NCBI GenBank assembly: GCA_949281375.1
Contig: CASDLT010000038.1
Span: 1 to 64,000, forward strand
DNA from: an uncultured Nitrosomonas sp.
GTDB taxonomy: Bacteria; Pseudomonadota; Gammaproteobacteria; Burkholderiales; Nitrosomonadaceae
DNA: 64,000 bases
Direction: 5' to 3'
Part shown: positions 36,627 to 45,377 of the stretch, one piece after another
How positions within the stretch are numbered: position 1 is the first letter of the stretch
Layout: each line of letters opens with the position of its first letter
The notes under the pieces: generated by a model
What the model was told of the DNA's origin: nothing
Seen by the model: only the letters and a program-made list of their open reading frames with translations
Databases searched by the model: none
Made by a program: the position numbers and the translations under genes

Positions 36627-38324
36627 ATGACCATAGCTAAAACAAAAACAAGGCACCCAGCACAAAAAAAATTGAGTGACGTCAATATTATTCTGGTTGG
36701 GATGATGGGTGCTGGAAAGACCACCATCGGTAAAGCATTGGCCAGTACCCTGGGGAAAGAATTTATTGATTCAGATCACGAAATACAGGAACGCACAGGC
36801 GTTAAAATTCCAGTCATCTTTGAAATCGAAGGCGAAGTGGGATTCCGCAAACGCGAATCCGAAATACTTGTGGAACTGGTCAAGAAAAAGAACATTATTC
36901 TGGCCACAGGTGGTGGAGCCGTGCTGAATCAGGAAAATCGCCTGCTGTTGAGAGACAATGGCATGGTGATTTACCTGCGCGCATCGGTGAATGATTTGTA
37001 CCGGCGCACCCGCCATGACAAAAATCGCCCGTTGCTGCAAACTGACGACTTATTTGCGCGGCTGAATGAACTTTATATCCAGCGGGATGCTCACTACCGG
37101 GAAACCGCACATGTCATCATCGACAGTGGAAAGCAAGGGATACGGCAGTTAGTACAAAAACTCCTCAATAAATTAATATCGACTGATCTTGATTCCCTCA
37201 AACAAACCCACAATCAACATACTATGCACACCCTTTCGGTAGATTTCACTCCTTCATCGGAAAAACGCAGTTATCCGATCCATATTGGGCACGGAATCTT
37301 GGAACGCGTTGAATTGATCATTGCCTGCTTGCCTCAGAAACGCGTTGCGATCGTGAGTAATACCACGGTGGCATCGCTTTATCTGGAAAAATTGCGCACT
37401 GCACTGGAAAAGAAATCCGTCACCTCCATTCCAATCATCATTCCCGATGGAGAAATCCACAAGAACTGGCTGACCCTAAATGTTATTTATGATGCGCTGT
37501 TGAAGAACCATTGCGAACGCAATACCGCCGTATTGGCTTTGGGAGGCGGTGTGGTGGGCGATCTTGCCGGATTCGCAGCGGCTACTTATTTACGTGGTGT
37601 ACCCTTTATCCAGATACCAACCACTTTGCTCGCTCAGGTTGATTCATCGGTGGGCGGAAAAACGGGTATCAATCATGAACTGGGCAAAAACATGGTAGGT
37701 GCATTTTATCAACCCCGCATGGTATTGACCGATAGCGCGACATTGGATACATTGCCGGATCGTGAATTTCGGGCCGGTCTCGCAGAAATCATCAAATATG
37801 GATTGATTCGGGATCCGGCTTTTTTCGATTGGCTGGAACAAAACATGCGACGTCTGCTTGCACGCGATCCGATCATCTTGAATGAAGCGATTCAACGCAG
37901 CTGTGAAAACAAGGCTGAAATCGTCGCTTCGGATGAAAAGGAAAAAGGCATCCGGGCATTACTGAATCTTGGCCATACATTTGGCCATGCCATTGAAAAT
38001 GGCATGGGATACGGCGTCTGGTTGCATGGGGAGGCCGTAGCAGCAGGTACTGTATTGGCAGCCGAACTGTCGCGCCGCATGAAACTTATTAGTGAAACGG
38101 ATGTAAATCGCATTCGCAAAATTTTCAAGCAAGCTGGATTACCGGTGTCGGCACCAAAAATGCCAGCAGAGAAATATTTGCAATTGATGACGCTCGACAA
38201 AAAAGTGGATGCTGGAAAAACCCGTTTCATCGTTCTCAACCGGATTGGTGAAGCCATGATGCGCGCTGACATCCCCCCTGCGATGCTTACCAGCACCATA
38301 GTTGCTTGCATGGCCGATGAGTGA
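36627..38324 (+). CDS. aroKB: Fused shikimate kinase / 3-dehydroquinate synthase
   Basis: A single uninterrupted frame joins two shikimate-pathway enzymes. Residues about 18-185 are shikimate kinase: P-loop GMMGAGKTT (26-34), [28 protein letters not shown] and RNRPLLQ-type DKNRPLLQ. Residues 200-565 are dehydroquinate synthase: [71 protein letters not shown]. An internal ATG (37224) marks where separate aroB would begin, so a second, independent AroB product is possible. In many betaproteobacteria aroK and aroB are adjacent separate genes. The chosen start (36627) is the second ATG; the first is 36588. The downstream dgt gene overlaps its stop by 8 bp. Confidence 0.9.
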   Translation: MTIAKTKTRHPAQKKLSDVNIILVGMMGAGKTTIGKALASTLGKEFIDSDHEIQERTGVKIPVIFEIEGEVGFRKRESEILVELVKKKNIILATGGGAVLNQENRLLLRDNGMVIYLRASVNDLYRRTRHDKNRPLLQTDDLFARLNELYIQRDAHYRETAHVIIDSGKQGIRQLVQKLLNKLISTDLDSLKQTHNQHTMHTLSVDFTPSSEKRSYPIHIGHGILERVELIIACLPQKRVAIVSNTTVASLYLEKLRTALEKKSVTSIPIIIPDGEIHKNWLTLNVIYDALLKNHCERNTAVLALGGGVVGDLAGFAAATYLRGVPFIQIPTTLLAQVDSSVGGKTGINHELGKNMVGAFYQPRMVLTDSATLDTLPDREFRAGLAEIIKYGLIRDPAFFDWLEQNMRRLLARDPIILNEAIQRSCENKAEIVASDEKEKGIRALLNLGHTFGHAIENGMGYGVWLHGEAVAAGTVLAAELSRRMKLISETDVNRIRKIFKQAGLPVSAPKMPAEKYLQLMTLDKKVDAGKTRFIVLNRIGEAMMRADIPPAMLTSTIVACMADE

Positions 38325-39438
38325 ACTGGCCTGTTTCGCTGTATCCTCCAGTAATTCGCGTGGGCGCAAGATTCATGAACCCCCCCCCATCGCGCGTACG
38401 GAATTCCAGCGCGACCGTGATCGCATCATCCATTCTGCAGCGTTTAGGCGGCTGGAATACAAAACCCAGGTTTTCGTCAATCATGAAGGTGATCTGTTTC
38501 GGACCCGTTTGACACATAGTCTGGAAGTCGCTCAGATTGGACGATCAATTGCAAGAACACTGCGTTTGAATGAAGATCTGGTAGAGGCTATTTCACTGGC
38601 GCACGATCTTGGCCATACCCCATTCGGCCATGCCGGCCAGGATGCATTGAATGATTGCATGAAAACCCACGGCGGCTTTGAACACAATTTGCAATCGTTG
38701 CGCGTGGTTGATGTTCTTGAGGAACGCTATGCCGATTTCGATGGCTTGAATTTATGCTTTGAAACGCGTCAGGGCATCATCAAACATGCCGCCAAGAAAA
38801 ATCTGCAAAAACTCGGGGAAATTGGAGAGCGTTTTTTACAAAATCAGAGACCTTCCCTGGAAGCGCAGTTGGCCAATGTCTCGGATGAAATTGCCTATAA
38901 CAACCATGATATCGATGACGGTTTGCGATCGGGCCTAATCACCCTACAGCAATTAGAGGATGTTTCTATATTTTCGCGCCATTTGTCCATGGTGAACAAT
39001 AAATATCCCAGACTATGTGAACGCCGCAAGAAATACGAAACGATACGCAGCATGATCAATACGCTCGTCACTGATCTCGTTCAACAAAGCACTCAGAATA
39101 TCAAGGAATCAGGAATCGATAGCTTATCTACTGTACATGCTGCACCGCCTTTGATCGGTTTCAGTCCGCATATCAGGCAAGAGCAGCAGGAATTGAAAAA
39201 ATTCCTGTACGATAACCTCTACCGACATTATCGGGTGGTACGCATGAGCAATAAAGCCCAGCATACCATTCAGCAATTATTCTCAGCCTTCAGCGCGGAA
39301 ATTCGTTTGTTGCCGATCGAATATCAGAAAAAGTTTGATCAGGAAGGTCATCAGGTGATTGCGGATTATATTGCGGGAATGACAGATCGCTACGCTATTA
39401 AAGAATATCAGCGATTGTTTGCAATTGCCGAAAACTAA
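38317..39438 (+). CDS. dgt: dGTP triphosphohydrolase-like HD protein
   Basis: The 373-residue protein has the dGTPase signature: [38 protein letters not shown], and the HD metal site [15 protein letters not shown], followed by [12 protein letters not shown] and [17 protein letters not shown]. It removes triphosphate from dNTPs and helps control their pools. It starts at ATG 38317, overlapping the end of aroKB (ATGAGTGA). The aroB-dgt linkage is common in betaproteobacteria. The length matches the short, type-2 dGTPases. Confidence 0.92.
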   Translation: MSELACFAVSSSNSRGRKIHEPPPIARTEFQRDRDRIIHSAAFRRLEYKTQVFVNHEGDLFRTRLTHSLEVAQIGRSIARTLRLNEDLVEAISLAHDLGHTPFGHAGQDALNDCMKTHGGFEHNLQSLRVVDVLEERYADFDGLNLCFETRQGIIKHAAKKNLQKLGEIGERFLQNQRPSLEAQLANVSDEIAYNNHDIDDGLRSGLITLQQLEDVSIFSRHLSMVNNKYPRLCERRKKYETIRSMINTLVTDLVQQSTQNIKESGIDSLSTVHAAPPLIGFSPHIRQEQQELKKFLYDNLYRHYRVVRMSNKAQHTIQQLFSAFSAEIRLLPIEYQKKFDQEGHQVIADYIAGMTDRYAIKEYQRLFAIAEN

Positions 39439-39616
39439 TCAAATCAATATCCTCAGGTATATTACGAATAAATGTGACGCACACAGCGATGAAAGACTAC
39501 AGCTCTGGCGATATACGCGCCACCTATTCGCTGGTAATATTGGGGTTTGGTAAAAGGTTACTATTACTGGTTAGAATGGCCTTTTAAAAGAACAATAACA
39601 CTCAGGCTTTTTTTGA

Positions 39617-40690
39617 ATGACAACACTTAAAAATGATACGCTGCTGCGTGCACTGTTAAAGCAACCTGTTGATTACACCCCCATTTGGTTGATGCGTCAA
39701 GCCGGCAGATATCTCGCCGAATATAATGCCACGCGGGCGCGCGCCGGGGATTTCCTTGCGCTTTGCAAAACTCCGGATTTCGCCACCGAAGTCACACTAC
39801 AACCGTTGGCGCGATTTCCGTTAGATGCGGCCATCCTTTTTTCGGATATCTTGACCATCCCGGATGCAATGGGATTGGGGTTATATTTTTCCCAAGGTGA
39901 AGGGCCAATGTTCAAGCATCCATTGCGTGGTGAAAAAGAAATTCTTGCCCTGACGGCACCTGATCCGGCTGATAAATTACGTTATGTGCTTGATGCTGTT
40001 TCACAAATTCGCAAGGCACTTGATAACTGCGTACCTCTGATCGGTTTTTCAGGCAGCCCTTTCACGCTGGCATGTTACATGGTCGAGGGCCGGGGCGGCA
40101 CCGAGTTCCGCGAAATAAAAACCATGTTGTATCAACGTCCAGAGCTGTTGCATCACATTCTTGATGTCAATGCACAGGCGGTTACGGCTTATCTGAATGC
40201 ACAAATAGAATCCGGAGCACAGGTAGCCATGATATTCGATACCTGGGGAGGCGCATTATCGCATTCTGCTTATCAAGAATTTTCTTTGCACTACATCCAG
40301 CAGATCCTCAGTGGATTGAAGCGCGAACACGATGGCCAGCGCATCCCTAGCATCGTTTTCACCAAAGGCGGCGGTTTATGGCTGGAGGCCATCGCGGCGA
40401 GTGGCTGTGATGCAGTGGGATTGGATTGGACTATCGATATCGGCGAAGCTCGTCGCCGGGTTGGAGATAAAGTTGCATTGCAAGGCAATCTTGACCCGTC
40501 GGTGTTGTTCGCATCACCTGATGTCATCACTGCAGAAGTTGAAAAAATTCTTTCGAGCTTTGGCAATGGCAGCGGTCATGTATTTAATCTTGGACATGGC
40601 ATTTCCCAATTCACCCCGCCAGAAAACGCTGCCGTTTTAGTAGAAGCCGTACATAACATTAGTCGAAAATTTCATATGACAAGCAGCTGA
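39617..40690 (+). CDS. hemE: Uroporphyrinogen decarboxylase
   Basis: The 357-residue enzyme shows the two signature regions [15 protein letters not shown] near the start and [18 protein letters not shown] in the middle, plus [21 protein letters not shown] [12 protein letters not shown] and the end pattern VFNLGHGI. It converts uroporphyrinogen III to coproporphyrinogen III, supplying heme and siroheme precursors for the many cytochromes of a nitrifier. It follows dgt after a 178-bp gap and so may have its own promoter. Confidence 0.96.
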   Translation: MTTLKNDTLLRALLKQPVDYTPIWLMRQAGRYLAEYNATRARAGDFLALCKTPDFATEVTLQPLARFPLDAAILFSDILTIPDAMGLGLYFSQGEGPMFKHPLRGEKEILALTAPDPADKLRYVLDAVSQIRKALDNCVPLIGFSGSPFTLACYMVEGRGGTEFREIKTMLYQRPELLHHILDVNAQAVTAYLNAQIESGAQVAMIFDTWGGALSHSAYQEFSLHYIQQILSGLKREHDGQRIPSIVFTKGGGLWLEAIAASGCDAVGLDWTIDIGEARRRVGDKVALQGNLDPSVLFASPDVITAEVEKILSSFGNGSGHVFNLGHGISQFTPPENAAVLVEAVHNISRKFHMTSS

Positions 40691-40850
40691 GAAAGCCGGG
40701 AAAAATGGAGCGGACATGCTTAGACAAGGCAAAATCAAGTGGGACAACATCGGTAAAAACATTAAATGAGCATATCAAGTACGATTTTATGCTGAATGAC
40801 CGGGCGCATCAGTTTGTCATAACTCCTAAGACATTATTGCAGATAGTTTT

Positions 40851-41540
40851 ATGCACATATTAATCATTGAAGACGATTTGGCCATAGCAGCCAATCTTTA
40901 CGATTTTCTGGAGTCGCGAGGACATAGTGCGGATGCCGCAGCGAATGGCATTGCCGGGCTTCATCTTGCCGTAACACAGCGATTTGACGCCATTCTTTTG
41001 GATCTTGGATTACCGGGTATGAATGGTATGACGCTGTGTAAGAAACTGCGCCAGGAATCTCAAATTGACACCCCCATCCTGATGCTGACCGCACGAGACA
41101 CACTGGAAGATAAATTAACCGGTTTTGAACATGGCGCTGATGATTATCTGATCAAACCATTCGCGTTGAAAGAAGTCGAAGCTCGGCTGCTGGCTTTGCA
41201 CAAACGGCATGTTGGTAAAGTAGCCAACCGTAAATTGGAATTCGACAAACTTTCTTTTGATCCTAAAACACTGACCATTCGTTTCGAGAATAAGGATGTC
41301 AAGCTTCCCCCCAAATGCATCCGTCTGTTGGCATTGATGATGAGCGAGCCTGGTCGGGTGTTCAGCCGTGAAGAACTCGAGTTGGAGGCGTGGGAAGACG
41401 TTCAAGAAACCAGCGACACCTTGCGAAGCCATATGCATATTTTAAGGCGAGCACTCATGAAGGCTGGCGGCTACGATCCCATCGAAACAGTGCATGGTCT
41501 TGGCTACTGTCTTACGTCTCGTGTACCGTCCTCCGATTGA
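40851..41540 (+). CDS. OmpR-family response regulator
   Basis: The 229-residue protein has an intact receiver (IIEDDLAIA acidic pair, ILLDLGLPG with the phospho-acceptor Asp, MLTARD and the Lys in LIKPFALKE) and an OmpR winged helix (LPPKCIRLLALMMSEPGRVF, then SDTLRSHMHILRRALMKAG and THGLGY-type VHGLGYCL). It is the QseB/PmrA/RisA type. The kinase gene overlaps it by 47 bp in the called frame. Three TTCAC repeats spaced 11 bp lie after the kinase gene, upstream of sbtA, and are candidate binding sites. Confidence 0.92.
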   Translation: MHILIIEDDLAIAANLYDFLESRGHSADAAANGIAGLHLAVTQRFDAILLDLGLPGMNGMTLCKKLRQESQIDTPILMLTARDTLEDKLTGFEHGADDYLIKPFALKEVEARLLALHKRHVGKVANRKLEFDKLSFDPKTLTIRFENKDVKLPPKCIRLLALMMSEPGRVFSREELELEAWEDVQETSDTLRSHMHILRRALMKAGGYDPIETVHGLGYCLTSRVPSSD

Positions 41541-42798
41541 ACATAACCTGCGCTATCGCGTTGCGGTAGCGCTGGCAACCTTCAGCATCTTTATTGTCGG
41601 AACATTGTGCATCATTCTCTATTTCTCTTCCGATAACATTGAAGAAGCTCACATCGAGCAAGTGATCGAAATGGAAATGGACCATCTCGTTCACCGCTAT
41701 CAGAAACATTCCGATTTTATTTCCCAGGTAGGCTCGCACTTAAAAACCTATGTCATCCACACCATCGATGACGAATTGCAGATCCCGGCCTATTTACGCG
41801 GTATTTATACCGGTTACCATCGCGTCAGTTATGACACGGCAGATTTCCATGTCCTGGTACGCACGATCGATGGCGTGAAATTTCTGGTCGCCTACCGGAT
41901 CGAACTGCACCAACAACGATTAAAAAAATTGAGGTTACTCATTTTGTTGACCTGGATTGCCGTCATCGCCATTTCGTTCGTAGTAGGTTATCAACTTGCC
42001 AAGATTCTGGTCAAGCAAGTTACCGATCTGGCCGAACGGGTCAATTTATTGACACCCGGTGGCGACATACAAAGTGGATTATTAGCCCAACCCGGCATGG
42101 ATGAAGAGGTGGCGCAGCTAGCCACCGCATTAGATGACTACCAGAACCGCATCAAGCGAATGCTTCAGCGTGAACAAGAATTCACCGCCAACATCAGCCA
42201 TGAGCTGCGCACGCCGATTACCACGATTCTAACCAGTTGCGAATTATTGATATCCGAGCCCAACTTGCCCACTCGCGCTCATCAGCGAATCAAAATGATC
42301 GAATCCGCTGCAACCCGTATGGGTGAGCAATTACAAGCATTATTATTTCTTGCTCGTGAACAGGCCCTTGGAATTATCGAAACCGTGGCTGTAGCTGAGT
42401 GTGTGCATGATGCAGCCGATCCATTAATGGCTGAAATCACTAAAAAGAAACTGATCTTTGAAGTGCTCATTGCACCCGATGTCACGTTGACGGTAAATCG
42501 TCAAGCACTTCATACCGCGCTGATGAACTTGATTCGAAATGCAGTGCAATATACCAAGCGCGGGTATATTCGTATTAAATTCACTCGACGACGACTCTCA
42601 ATCGAAGATTCTGGCATTGGCATAGAACCGGCTTACTTGCCTCTGCTCTACGAGCGTTTTTTTCGGGGCTCTTCGCAAGGCGAAGGACTGGGAATCGGTC
42701 TTGCCATTGTAAAACGCATATGTAATCACTATGGTTGGCTCATTGAGGTTGATAGCACTCCCGGAAAAGGAACCACTTTTCATATAATTTTCCCTTAA
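41494..42798 (+). CDS. Sensor histidine kinase
   Basis: The 434-residue membrane kinase has helix 1 at about 24-44, a periplasmic sensor loop of about 100 residues, helix 2 (about 150-172, LLILLTWIAVIAISFVVGYQ), a HAMP-like linker, the phospho-acceptor motif FTANISHELRTPITTILTS and ATP-binding motifs (LIRNAVQYTKRG, IEDSGIGIEP, RFFRGSSQGEGLGIGLAIV). It should phosphorylate the regulator encoded just upstream. The signal sensed is unknown. A GTG at 41521 is an alternative start that shortens the overlap. Its neighbour sbtA hints at inorganic-carbon or pH sensing, by position only. Confidence 0.9.
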   Translation: MVLATVLRLVYRPPIEHNLRYRVAVALATFSIFIVGTLCIILYFSSDNIEEAHIEQVIEMEMDHLVHRYQKHSDFISQVGSHLKTYVIHTIDDELQIPAYLRGIYTGYHRVSYDTADFHVLVRTIDGVKFLVAYRIELHQQRLKKLRLLILLTWIAVIAISFVVGYQLAKILVKQVTDLAERVNLLTPGGDIQSGLLAQPGMDEEVAQLATALDDYQNRIKRMLQREQEFTANISHELRTPITTILTSCELLISEPNLPTRAHQRIKMIESAATRMGEQLQALLFLAREQALGIIETVAVAECVHDAADPLMAEITKKKLIFEVLIAPDVTLTVNRQALHTALMNLIRNAVQYTKRGYIRIKFTRRRLSIEDSGIGIEPAYLPLLYERFFRGSSQGEGLGIGLAIVKRICNHYGWLIEVDSTPGKGTTFHIIFP

Positions 42799-43103
42799 TT
42801 TCTTGTAGATAGTATTTCAATTTCTTCACGGATAATTCACGAATTCTTCACATTTCCTATGTTAACGTTTTGACGTGAAGGGCAATCCAGTCACAGGTTT
42901 TCGGATTTAAGAATCATTTTGAGTTTTTTATTGTTGTGCACTTCCGTTGGATTGATGGATATTATAAAACCACGATCAGAGTCTCAGGCCCTCGCATTTG
43001 AAGGCAAAGAATTTGGTGCGGAATTATCAAACCGGCCGAGGGACGCAATAATAAAGATAGGATTAAAAAAATATATAATTATTAAGTGAATAGGGAGTTT
43101 TGT
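42799..43103. other. Spacer upstream of sbtA
   Basis: This 305-bp region holds no gene. Its main content is the triple TTCAC array at 42825-42851. The sbtA ribosome site AGGGAG precedes the ATG at 43104. Confidence 0.55.
42825..42851 (+). promoter_or_regulatory. Triple TTCAC direct repeat, candidate OmpR-family operator
   Basis: TTCAC occurs at 42825, 42836 and 42847, exactly 11 bp apart, so all copies face the same side of the helix. Tandem half sites with this spacing are the usual binding pattern of OmpR/PhoB-type regulators, and such a regulator is encoded just upstream. Confidence 0.6.
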
Positions 43104-44060
43104 ATGGCAACTATACAACCAGTCGTACTGTTTTTTGTGTTCGGAGTGTTGGCAGGGGTAATTAAATCGGACTTAAAAATACCTGAGGCTCTATATAAGA
43201 GTTTGAGTCTTTTTCTGTTGATCGCCATTGGATTCAAAGGAGGGGTTTCAATGGCCAAATATGAAATCATGGAAGTGCTGCCCATAGCCCTATCTATGGT
43301 CGTCCTGGCTGCATTGATTCCATTGACAGCATACCCAATCTTGAGATTTATCGGTAAATTCACCCAGGCTGATGCGGGTGCAATTTCAGCCCACTATGGT
43401 TCGGTGAGTGCCGTGACATTTGCCGTTGGTGTCGCCTTTTTAGCTGCGAAAGATGAACCCTCCGAAGGCTATATGGTACTCATTATGGCGCTGATGGAAA
43501 TCCCCGCTCTGGTAACAGGCACCATTCTGGCACGTGCTGGAGCAGGTGGTGAAAAAACCAAGTGGGGCAAACTGATGCATGAGATTTTGACTGGCACCAG
43601 TTTGTATCTCTTGATCGCTGGCGTGATCATCGGCTATTACGCCGGTATCGTGAAACTAGTTTCTCCACTGGACAAAATGTTCATGGATTTGTTCATGGGC
43701 GTGTTGGCTTTCTTCTTACTGGAAATGGGATTGCTTGCGGCTTCAAGGTTGTCTGCAGTGTTAAAAAAAGGGGTATTTATCGTTTCATTTGGCATACTTT
43801 TTCCCCTGACCGCAGGATTTTTTGGTGCATACCTCGGATGGTTATTCGGCTTATCGGAAGGTGGCACGATGTTGCTTGCTGTCTTGTATGCGAGCTGTTC
43901 CTATATCGCTGCTCCAGCAGCAATGCGAATTGCCGTCCCAGATGCTGATCCGGCGGTTTCAATTGGTGCTTCACTAGGTGTTACCTTTCCTTTTAACATA
44001 TTCATCGGTGTACCGATCTATTGGGAAATGTCACATTGGTTCCACACTATTGCAGTATAA
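43104..44060 (+). CDS. sbtA: SbtA-type sodium-dependent bicarbonate transporter
   Basis: The 318-residue protein is almost entirely membrane helices in two inverted halves (start QPVVLFFVFGVLAGVIKSDL, then IGFKGGVSMAKYE and AISAHYGSVSAVTFAVGVAF). The second half has the cytoplasmic-loop and repeat features of the SbtA family (LDKMFMDLFMGVLAFFLLEM, YIAAPAAMRIAVPDADP). SbtA imports bicarbonate with sodium, which would feed carbon fixation in an autotroph. The start at 43104 follows AGGGAG; a GTG at 43086 is possible. A PII-like gene follows, as in cyanobacterial sbtAB. Confidence 0.88.
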   Translation: MATIQPVVLFFVFGVLAGVIKSDLKIPEALYKSLSLFLLIAIGFKGGVSMAKYEIMEVLPIALSMVVLAALIPLTAYPILRFIGKFTQADAGAISAHYGSVSAVTFAVGVAFLAAKDEPSEGYMVLIMALMEIPALVTGTILARAGAGGEKTKWGKLMHEILTGTSLYLLIAGVIIGYYAGIVKLVSPLDKMFMDLFMGVLAFFLLEMGLLAASRLSAVLKKGVFIVSFGILFPLTAGFFGAYLGWLFGLSEGGTMLLAVLYASCSYIAAPAAMRIAVPDADPAVSIGASLGVTFPFNIFIGVPIYWEMSHWFHTIAV

Positions 44061-44100
44061 AGACCAACATATTTAGAATGATTTTTACGGGAAAAGACTT

Positions 44101-44418
44101 ATGAATAACACAATTACAATGAAACGATTCGAAATTGTCCTCGGAATCGAACAACTTGAAGATCTCATGGATTTACTGGAGAAAAGCGGAGTTCGCGGTT
44201 ATACCGTTGTCAAGAATGCTGGCGGTTATGGATCTCGAGGAGCGCGGAATCCCGATGACGTGCTGATGGAACAGGAAAATATCGTCGTCATCTTGGCTTG
44301 CAAAGAGGATCAAGCTCAACGCGTTGTCAACGAATTAAGACCCGCACTGAAGAGCTTCGGCGGCATGTGCTTAATTTCAGATTGTTTATGGCTTGAAGGC
44401 CCGGCCATTTCTTATTAA
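44101..44418 (+). CDS. PII-like regulatory protein (SbtB type)
   Basis: The 105-residue protein has the ferredoxin-like PII fold pattern (KRFEIVLGIEQLEDLMDLLE, GVRGYTVVKNAGGYGSRGAR, NIVVILACKEDQAQRVVNEL). The loop where classical PII carries its uridylylated Tyr is different, and the C-terminus ends DCLWLEGPAISY. In cyanobacteria SbtB binds adenine nucleotides and controls SbtA. Placement 40 bp after sbtA makes that role likely here. It is not GlnB/GlnK: no amtB or glutamine-synthetase genes are adjacent. Confidence 0.85.
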   Translation: MNNTITMKRFEIVLGIEQLEDLMDLLEKSGVRGYTVVKNAGGYGSRGARNPDDVLMEQENIVVILACKEDQAQRVVNELRPALKSFGGMCLISDCLWLEGPAISY

Positions 44419-44455
44419 GCCAACATCTCCTGTTCAGTAATTGCTCTGAAAACCA

Positions 44456-44488
44456 GCAGAACGTGCATAAAGTAAATGTACGTTCTGC
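44456..44488 (+). terminator. Hairpin after the PII-like gene
   Basis: GCAGAACGT (44456-44464) pairs with ACGTTCTGC (44480-44488) across a 15-nt loop, 38 bp after the stop. The following bases are A-rich rather than T-rich on the plus strand, so it may act as a processing or stability element. Confidence 0.5.
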
Positions 44489-44792
44489 AAATAAAATCCT
44501 ATTCCTCCGTATGGATCTTTACTGCTCAAAACCTATCGCAATGATTGCGCGTAAATTGCAATTTGAAATCAACGAAGTTATTGACTGAAATCAGATATAG
44601 TCTAAGCAGAATAGTCAGTTTTATTTTTATTCAACTGGATTTTAAAAATTATCGATTCAATCACCGTTGTCGAAGAAATAATGATGAATCGAACGCCCAT
44701 CAGTCTTAAAAAAAATTTTTTATCAAAATTTCATAATCAACATTACAAAGTCATTTGTATCGGCCTTTGAATCAGGTATAATTCCGCGCTTT
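44489..44792. other. AT-rich spacer with tRNA-Lys promoter
   Basis: About 300 bp without a gene. AT-rich, with the strong tRNA promoter at 44755-44782 at its right end. Confidence 0.5.
44755..44782 (+). promoter_or_regulatory. Sigma-70-type promoter of tRNA-Lys
   Basis: TTGTAT (44755-44760), a 16-bp spacer and a perfect TATAAT (44777-44782) place the start about 3-5 bp before the tRNA. Confidence 0.8.
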
Positions 44793-44868
44793 GGGTCGTT
44801 AGCTCAGCCGGTAGAGCAGCGGACTTTTAATCCGTTGGTCGGCAGTTCGAATCTGCCACGACCTACCA
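44793..44868 (+). tRNA. tRNA-Lys (anticodon TTT)
   Basis: A 76-nt tRNA with encoded CCA. The acceptor stem GGGTCGT pairs with ACGACCT (first pair G-U), the D loop has AGCTCAGCCGGTAGAGC, the anticodon loop is CTTTTAA (TTT) and the T loop TTCGAAT. It has its own promoter and terminator, so it is a single-gene unit. Confidence 0.97.
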
Positions 44869-45377
44869 ATTAAAAAGAAGGGGTTAGTTAAACACTAACT
44901 CCTTTTTTCTTTTTGAACGTCACAGATTCACAACATTTCCGCCACATTCATCCCCGATTCTGAGAATGCTGCAACCTTCATATACGCGATTTTATATATG
45001 AAGCTTTTGAGAAATACCGCAGATGTATTCATCCAGATGTATTAGCGCTCATTTGGGATCGCTGACCGCTTTATCTAGTAATGATCGGAATCAACCCATC
45101 GTTTCCTTTGAGCTTGAGCAATCATTTTTATTCAAAGCTCGCACTGAGGCACCATCGGTAAAAAAATGAACCATGACAAGAATGATGAGTGAATCTGATA
45201 AAAAAATCATCGATAGATGGCTAACGATCAATTGACTTAAATTAATGTTCTACGGCAGAGCAGAAATCAAACTTCTTTTATAAACTCGGCGCACGCATAA
45301 TTGCCGCCTACCTGGAGAGATACCGCAGTGTTATCGTCGCCATCTAAGGAAATTGCATCAGAATACCTAACGCATCG
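44869..45377. other. Spacer after tRNA-Lys
   Basis: A 509-bp stretch with no convincing gene. It begins with the tRNA terminator (44880-44908) and includes a second stem (CTTCATATA 44976-44984 with TATATGAAG 44995-45003). The remainder shows nothing I can identify. Confidence 0.5.
44880..44908 (+). terminator. Rho-independent terminator of tRNA-Lys
   Basis: GGGGTTAGT pairs with ACTAACTCC (one G-U pair) around a TAAAC loop and is followed by TTTTTT, 11 bp after the tRNA. Confidence 0.9.

Noticed and set aside
36627..38324. Frameshift artefact joining aroK and aroB
   Set aside because: Both parts are in the same frame without a stop, so no frameshift is needed; a missing stop by sequencing error cannot be excluded but is not visible.
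39490..39588. Tiny 32-codon frame between dgt and hemE ending in a hydrophobic run
   Set aside because: No ribosome site and no reason to prefer it over chance in a 178-bp gap.
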